Source of the DNA: Acidisoma cellulosilyticum | Lineage (GTDB): Bacteria; Pseudomonadota; Alphaproteobacteria; Acetobacterales; Acetobacteraceae | Direction: 5' to 3' | NCBI RefSeq assembly: GCF_020621385.1 | Contig: NZ_JAESVA010000006.1 | Coordinates: 186,001 to 250,000, forward strand | DNA: 64,000 nt | Shown: in pieces, positions 60,310 through 64,000 of the stretch | Layout: every line of letters starts with the position of its first letter | How positions within the stretch are numbered: the stretch's first letter is position 1 | Position numbers and translations under genes: made by a program | Notes under the pieces: generated by a model | Database searches by the model: none | Told to the model about the DNA's origin: nothing | What the model saw: only the letters and a program-made list of their open reading frames with translations

Positions 60310-61029
60310 TTATTTAATGACAGTCCAATAGGTTTCCTCGACCTTCGAGAGATGCGCTGCCATCTCCTCCTCGGCACGGTCCGGGTCACGACGCTTGATC
60401 GCCGCGAATATCGCGCGATGCGCTTTGATGGCTGCCGCAAGCGCGATCGGATGGCTGAGGGAAATGCGCCGCTGCTCCTCCAGAAGTTCCAGAACAGCGT
60501 GATACAGCGCATCGACAAGGGGATTCTGAACGATGCTCATCAAGTGCGAATGAAAAGCATCATCGTGCAAGGCAAAGGCCGCCAGATCATTGGATTCGAC
60601 CTCACTGGCCGTAAGGATCTCCTCCAATTCCGCGATCTGTTCCGGTGTCGCCAATAGTGCCGCACGCCGCGCGACGGATGTCTCGACAAAGGCTCTGGTC
60701 TGCTGAAACAGGCGCACCCCATGCGGCCGGGACACCAGCATTTTTGCGGCGCCTGACAAAAGGTCGAGCAGCTCCTTCGGGTCAGGCTCCGTCACACGGG
60801 TGCGATCGCCGTTGGAAACGGCGAGCAGCCCCTTCTTGTTCAGCCAAAGCAAAGCCTCCCGCACCGCGGGCCGGCCCACGCCGTAATGGACCATGAGGTC
60901 GCGTTCGGAGGGCAAGGCCTCACCGATCGACAATTCGCCCGCCAGAATGCGGCGCTCGATATCCTGAGCGATCTGGTCCGACAGGCGATCCCGGCGGAGG
61001 GCTACGGCAGGCTTAGCAAAACTCGTCAA
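60310..61029 (-). CDS. FadR-subfamily GntR transcriptional regulator (region F)
   Basis: 239 residues. The frame starts at a TTG (61029) that overlaps the stop of the dehydrogenase gene (TTGA); no in-frame ATG or GTG is available before the HTH, so a rare TTG start with translational coupling is likely. HTH: LSDQIAQDIERRILAGELSIGEALPSERDLMVHYGVGRPAVREALLWLNKKGLL. FCD domain: LHDDAFHSHLMSIVQNPL, IKAHRAIFAAI and AAHLSKVEE. As an operon member it probably autoregulates operon F. Confidence 0.88.
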   Translation of the reverse strand: MTSFAKPAVALRRDRLSDQIAQDIERRILAGELSIGEALPSERDLMVHYGVGRPAVREALLWLNKKGLLAVSNGDRTRVTEPDPKELLDLLSGAAKMLVSRPHGVRLFQQTRAFVETSVARRAALLATPEQIAELEEILTASEVESNDLAAFALHDDAFHSHLMSIVQNPLVDALYHAVLELLEEQRRISLSHPIALAAAIKAHRAIFAAIKRRDPDRAEEEMAAHLSKVEETYWTVIK

Positions 61030-61928
61030 GTATTAAGTCCCTCGGCAATGGCACGCTTGGCACGGACGAGTTCCGCCAGGAACCCGTCGCGCCAGTATCG
61101 CCGGCTGGGCAGATCTGACAATGGCACCAAGGCCCGCATGTCTGCCTCGATACGCGCCACCAGGTCCGGCGACCATTCCCGTGGGTCCGCCTGTTCCTGC
61201 GCCAAACCGAAATACATCGGCCCAAGGTTCTGGCAATATTCCTTAATCCCCTGGGCAGCGTTCAGATCGATCGTCGCGAATGGGCCAAGGAAGCACCAGC
61301 GCAGGCCCAACCCTTCGGAAATCGCCAGATCAACATCGGTCGGGCTGCAGATGCCGTCCTCGACCAGGCGGAAGGCTTCGCCGAGCAGCGCGCTCTGCAG
61401 CCTGTTCACCACAAAACCGTTGATTTCCCGCGCCAGCGTGATCGGGCTTTGCCCCAGCGACCGCATCAGATCGCCGACGAAGGCGAGTGTCTCCGGGCTG
61501 GTCCAAGGGGCCGGAATCAGTTCCACGAGCGGGATGAGATGGGGCGGGTTGATGGGATGGGCCACCAGATAGCGCGCGCCATGGGTCAGCCCCTCGGTGA
61601 AGGCGGAAGCGGGCAGGCCCGAGGTCGAACTGGCGACGACGGTCGCCGGGCCGAGAAGCGCATCGATCTGGCGATAGAGCGCCTGCTTGATCGGCAAACG
61701 TTCCGGCGCGCTTTCCTGGACGTAATCCGCCCCCTTCAGCGCGGTTTCAAGGTCGGGCGCGATGCTGCAGCGCTTGGCGGCCTCGGCATCCGTCTTGCGC
61801 ACGAAATCGAGCGCGGCCTCCGCCGAGGCGGTCTGCGGATCATGGATGAGCACGTCATTGCCGGCTCTGGCGAAGACCACCGCCCATGACGAACCAACGA
61901 CGCCGCAACCCAGAATGGTCACTTTCAT
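61026..61928 (-). CDS. 3-hydroxyacyl-CoA-dehydrogenase-fold enzyme, L-gulonate 3-dehydrogenase-like
   Basis: 300 residues with AAAGGAG 7 nt before the ATG. NAD loop GCGVVGSSWA (7-16), YVQESAPERLPIKQALYRQID, ASSTSGLPAS (99-108) and AHPINPPHLIPLVELIPAP (123-141), the motif of the lambda-crystallin/L-gulonate 3-dehydrogenase and carnitine dehydrogenase group; NGFVVNRLQSALLGEAFRLVEDGICSPTDVD follows. Next to a lactonase and a CUT2 importer a sugar-acid substrate such as a gulonate or other aldonate is more likely than an acyl-CoA. The third-carbon oxidation product would be a beta-keto acid. Confidence 0.85.
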   Translation of the reverse strand: MKVTILGCGVVGSSWAVVFARAGNDVLIHDPQTASAEAALDFVRKTDAEAAKRCSIAPDLETALKGADYVQESAPERLPIKQALYRQIDALLGPATVVASSTSGLPASAFTEGLTHGARYLVAHPINPPHLIPLVELIPAPWTSPETLAFVGDLMRSLGQSPITLAREINGFVVNRLQSALLGEAFRLVEDGICSPTDVDLAISEGLGLRWCFLGPFATIDLNAAQGIKEYCQNLGPMYFGLAQEQADPREWSPDLVARIEADMRALVPLSDLPSRRYWRDGFLAELVRAKRAIAEGLNT

Positions 61929-61956
61929 AGTCTAACTCCTTTGCCCAGGCGGCCGA

Positions 61957-62988
61957 TCAATGGGCTGAGCTGTGAACGGCGGATTTGCGACGGCGCGCCG
62001 CGGCATAGACGGAAAGCGCCACTGCGACGACCAGGATTCCGCCATTGAACAAGTATTCGACGTAGAAGGCCGCGCCGAGTTGCTGAACGCCCGAAAACGA
62101 GAAGGCGAGGATGAGAATAGACAGCAAGGTGCCGCCGACATTGACCCGCCCCGGACGGATCGAGGTGGCCCCCAGCAGCGAGGCCGCGAAGGCCGGCAGC
62201 AGATATTCCGGCCCAACCGAGGGCGTGCCGGAGCGCAGGATCGCGCCGAGCATGATCCCCGCGAGAGCGCAGAGAAGACCGGAGGAGATGAAAGCGGCAT
62301 TGACGGCACGGCCGACATTGATACCGGACAGCTCCGCCGCGCGCGGATTGAAGCCGATGAAATACAGGCTGCGGCCCGCCGGGATACGCTCCAGCACAAT
62401 CCACAGAATGATGCCGACCAGCAGAACGATAATGGCCGGGAAAGGGATGCCGAAGATATCGCCGGCGACCGACAGATAGCCTGCGGGCAATTGCAAACCC
62501 GAAATCTGCATGCCTTGCGTATACCAGTTCGACAGGCCGTAGAGGAGCGAGCCGACGCCCATCGTCGCGATGAAGGAATCGATCTTGAACCGCGTCACAA
62601 GAAACCCGTTGATCGCACCGACGGCCGCGCCGACGGCGAGCACGATGATGGCCGACACCACCCAGGGCAATTGCTGATTGGCCTGCAGACCCACCATCAG
62701 GACCTGCGCCAGACCGACATGATAGCCGACCGAGAGATCAAACCGTCCCGTGGTCAGCGGCATCATCACGGCCAGGGCGAGCAAGGCGGTGACGGACTGG
62801 CTGGTCAGAAGATTGCCGATATTGGACCGGCTCAGATAAGTATCGGGGCGCATAAGGCCGAAAACGATCAGGACCAGGACGAAAATCACCGCAAGCCCAT
62901 AATTGGCGGCAAAATTGACCAGAACCTGTCTCTGCTTGGGCTGGGGCGCGGCGGTGCCGCGCTTCTCCACTATATCCTGACTGCTCAT
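61957..62988 (-). CDS. CUT2 ABC importer permease, importer F
   Basis: 343 residues, RbsC family. The usual GGIDLSVGS is MPLTTGRFDLSVGYHVGLAQVL, with Arg-Phe before DLSVG, like permeases of the YtfT/YjfF-type branch. GINVGRAVNAAFISSGLLCALAGIMLGAIL and GRVNVGGTLLSILILAFSFSGVQQLG close the protein. It is 30 nt after the ATPase. Operon F continues beyond the window, where a binding protein is expected. Confidence 0.92.
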   Translation of the reverse strand: MSSQDIVEKRGTAAPQPKQRQVLVNFAANYGLAVIFVLVLIVFGLMRPDTYLSRSNIGNLLTSQSVTALLALAVMMPLTTGRFDLSVGYHVGLAQVLMVGLQANQQLPWVVSAIIVLAVGAAVGAINGFLVTRFKIDSFIATMGVGSLLYGLSNWYTQGMQISGLQLPAGYLSVAGDIFGIPFPAIIVLLVGIILWIVLERIPAGRSLYFIGFNPRAAELSGINVGRAVNAAFISSGLLCALAGIMLGAILRSGTPSVGPEYLLPAFAASLLGATSIRPGRVNVGGTLLSILILAFSFSGVQQLGAAFYVEYLFNGGILVVAVALSVYAAARRRKSAVHSSAH

Positions 62989-63018
62989 GGCGCCTTCCTC
63001 GGCTTGAATAGCATAGAG

Positions 63019-64000
63019 CTAAATTGAGACGGCATGCCGACCGCCTTGCGACGAATGGGAAACAAGCTGGTCGAGCGTCAGCTCGGGCCCAGCGAGTTCG
63101 GAGATTTGGCGGCCGCGACTGACGATGATCGCGCGATCGCAGAGTGCCGCGACCTCCTCCAGGTCCGTTGATATGACAAGCATAGTCCGACCGCCGGCGG
63201 CATAACCCCGCAGGATCTTATGGATCGCAAGCTTGGCACCGATATCGACGCCGGAAGTGGGCTCTTCCAGAATGACCAGATCGCCCTGATCATTCAGCCA
63301 GCGTGCGAGGCAGGTCTTCTGCTGATTGCCGCCGGACAGCCAGTCGATCAGGCTCGCTTCTCTGCGCGGCCTGACGTCGAAACGGTCGATGATCTGGCGT
63401 GCTTCCTCCCGCTCCCGCGCGGGGGACGTCCAGCGCCACATCGAGCCGCCGCGGATACGCGGATTGACGAAGATATTCTCGACCAGATTCATGCCGGCAA
63501 AGGCACTCTCGGCGGAACGGTCTCCGGCCAGCAGGCGAATGCCAAATTCGATCGAATCTCCGATCGACCGTTTCTGCGGCAAGGGTTTGCCGTTCAGGAT
63601 GATCACGCCGGAGGTGATCGGTAGGGCGCCGAAAATGGCCCTGCCGATGGCTTCCTGGCCGCCGCCGCGCAGGCCGACCAGGCCAAGGATTTCTCCCGCC
63701 TGGGCTTCGAAACTGACCGGACCGCGACCGCCGATGGTCAGATCCCTGACCTCCAGCACGGCGCTGCCGCGCGTCTCCGCGCGGGGGTCCGCGCCGGACA
63801 GCTTCACCGGCGGCCGGCCCAGCATATGTTCAATCAAACCGTCGCCGGTCGCGCCGGCCATCGGCTCGGTCACGATATGACGACCGTTGCGGAAGACCGT
63901 GACCCGGTCAGCGAGACCGAAAAGCTCGTTCAACCTGTGCGAGACATAGATCATGCTCGTCCCGAGGCTGCGCAGCCTGCGCATCGCCTTGAAAAGCTGT
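63019..64000 (-). CDS. CUT2 ABC importer ATPase, importer F (5' part outside window)
   Basis: About 327 C-terminal residues are present; the frame is open to the window edge (QLFKAMRRLRSLGTSMIYVSHRLNELF), so the ATG at 63984 is internal. What remains is the end of domain 1 (YVSHRLNEL, VTVFRNGRHI) and all of domain 2: GLRGGGQEAIG, the LAGDRSAESAF stretch in place of VPEDR, LSGGNQQKTCLARWL and LVILEEPTSGVDIG (LEEP instead of LDEP). The LAGDR and LEEP variants set it apart from the other five ATPases here. Confidence 0.93.
   Translation of the reverse strand, partial: QLFKAMRRLRSLGTSMIYVSHRLNELFGLADRVTVFRNGRHIVTEPMAGATGDGLIEHMLGRPPVKLSGADPRAETRGSAVLEVRDLTIGGRGPVSFEAQAGEILGLVGLRGGGQEAIGRAIFGALPITSGVIILNGKPLPQKRSIGDSIEFGIRLLAGDRSAESAFAGMNLVENIFVNPRIRGGSMWRWTSPAREREEARQIIDRFDVRPRREASLIDWLSGGNQQKTCLARWLNDQGDLVILEEPTSGVDIGAKLAIHKILRGYAAGGRTMLVISTDLEEVAALCDRAIIVSRGRQISELAGPELTLDQLVSHSSQGGRHAVSI

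Noticed and set aside
1-64000. tRNA, rRNA, insertion sequences, phage genes or integrase
   Set aside because: I saw no transposase or integrase motif, no terminal inverted repeats around genes, and no cloverleaf-like segment, so island acquisition is argued only from gene content.

Overview
The window is a dense, GC-rich (roughly 60% or more by eye) bacterial segment holding about 55 genes with no RNA genes, insertion sequences or CRISPR arrays that I can see. Gene style points to an alphaproteobacterium, most likely of the Acetobacteraceae/Rhodospirillales type. The clues are a giant glycine-rich protein ending in a Hint domain, NarL-type regulators beside polysaccharide genes, and many ribose-type (CUT2) sugar importers under FadR-type GntR regulators. 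The taxon is an inference, since there is no rRNA or housekeeping marker here.

Left end (1-12130): the tail of a GT4 glycosyltransferase, a HAD-UbiA fusion prenyltransferase and a small EamA/EmrE-like membrane protein look like the end of a cell-surface polysaccharide locus. Three LuxR/NarL-type regulators follow, separated by unusually long, AT-richer intergenic stretches with palindromes and direct repeats. Then comes the 1619-residue Hint protein with eight 25-residue tandem repeats.

Region A (12347-23441, plus strand) is one long gene run: SfnB-like, NtaA/DszA-like and SfnB-like oxygenases, a complete CUT2 importer (ATPase, two permeases, binding protein), then a second NtaA-like and a DszC-like oxygenase. 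It reads as uptake of a sugar-like, possibly sulfur-containing compound followed by flavin-dependent attack. This pairing is the strongest candidate for an undescribed system.

Region B (23531-31642): a minus-strand operon of CUT2 importer, 5-dehydro-4-deoxyglucarate dehydratase, uronate dehydrogenase and an aldo/keto reductase (oxidative hexuronate route). It is divergent from a second aldo/keto reductase and a GntR regulator. Region C (31654-39774): a minus-strand operon of DenD-like dehydrogenase, SMP-30 lactonase, CUT2 importer and two SDR dehydrogenases, divergent from a GntR regulator.

Region D (39791-52469): a ten-gene minus-strand run of a four-component CUT2 importer, LtnD, OtnI, OtnK, a second DUF1537 kinase (DtnK-like), PdxA2 and a DeoR regulator. 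It is divergent from a LacI regulator and OtnC. With DenD nearby this is a full set for L-threonate, D-threonate and D-erythronate breakdown to dihydroxyacetone phosphate. A perfect 16-bp palindrome lies in the divergent promoter.

Region E (52650-59310, plus): CUT2 importer whose ATPase carries an extra 136-residue C-terminal domain, GntR regulator, second DenD and a xylose-isomerase-like TIM barrel. Region F (59386-64000, minus, runs off the end): CUT2 ATPase (partial) and permease, a lambda-crystallin/gulonate-type dehydrogenase, GntR regulator and a second SMP-30 lactonase. Six CUT2 importers in about 48 kb, most with their own regulator and dehydrogenase/lactonase set, make this a sugar-acid catabolic island.
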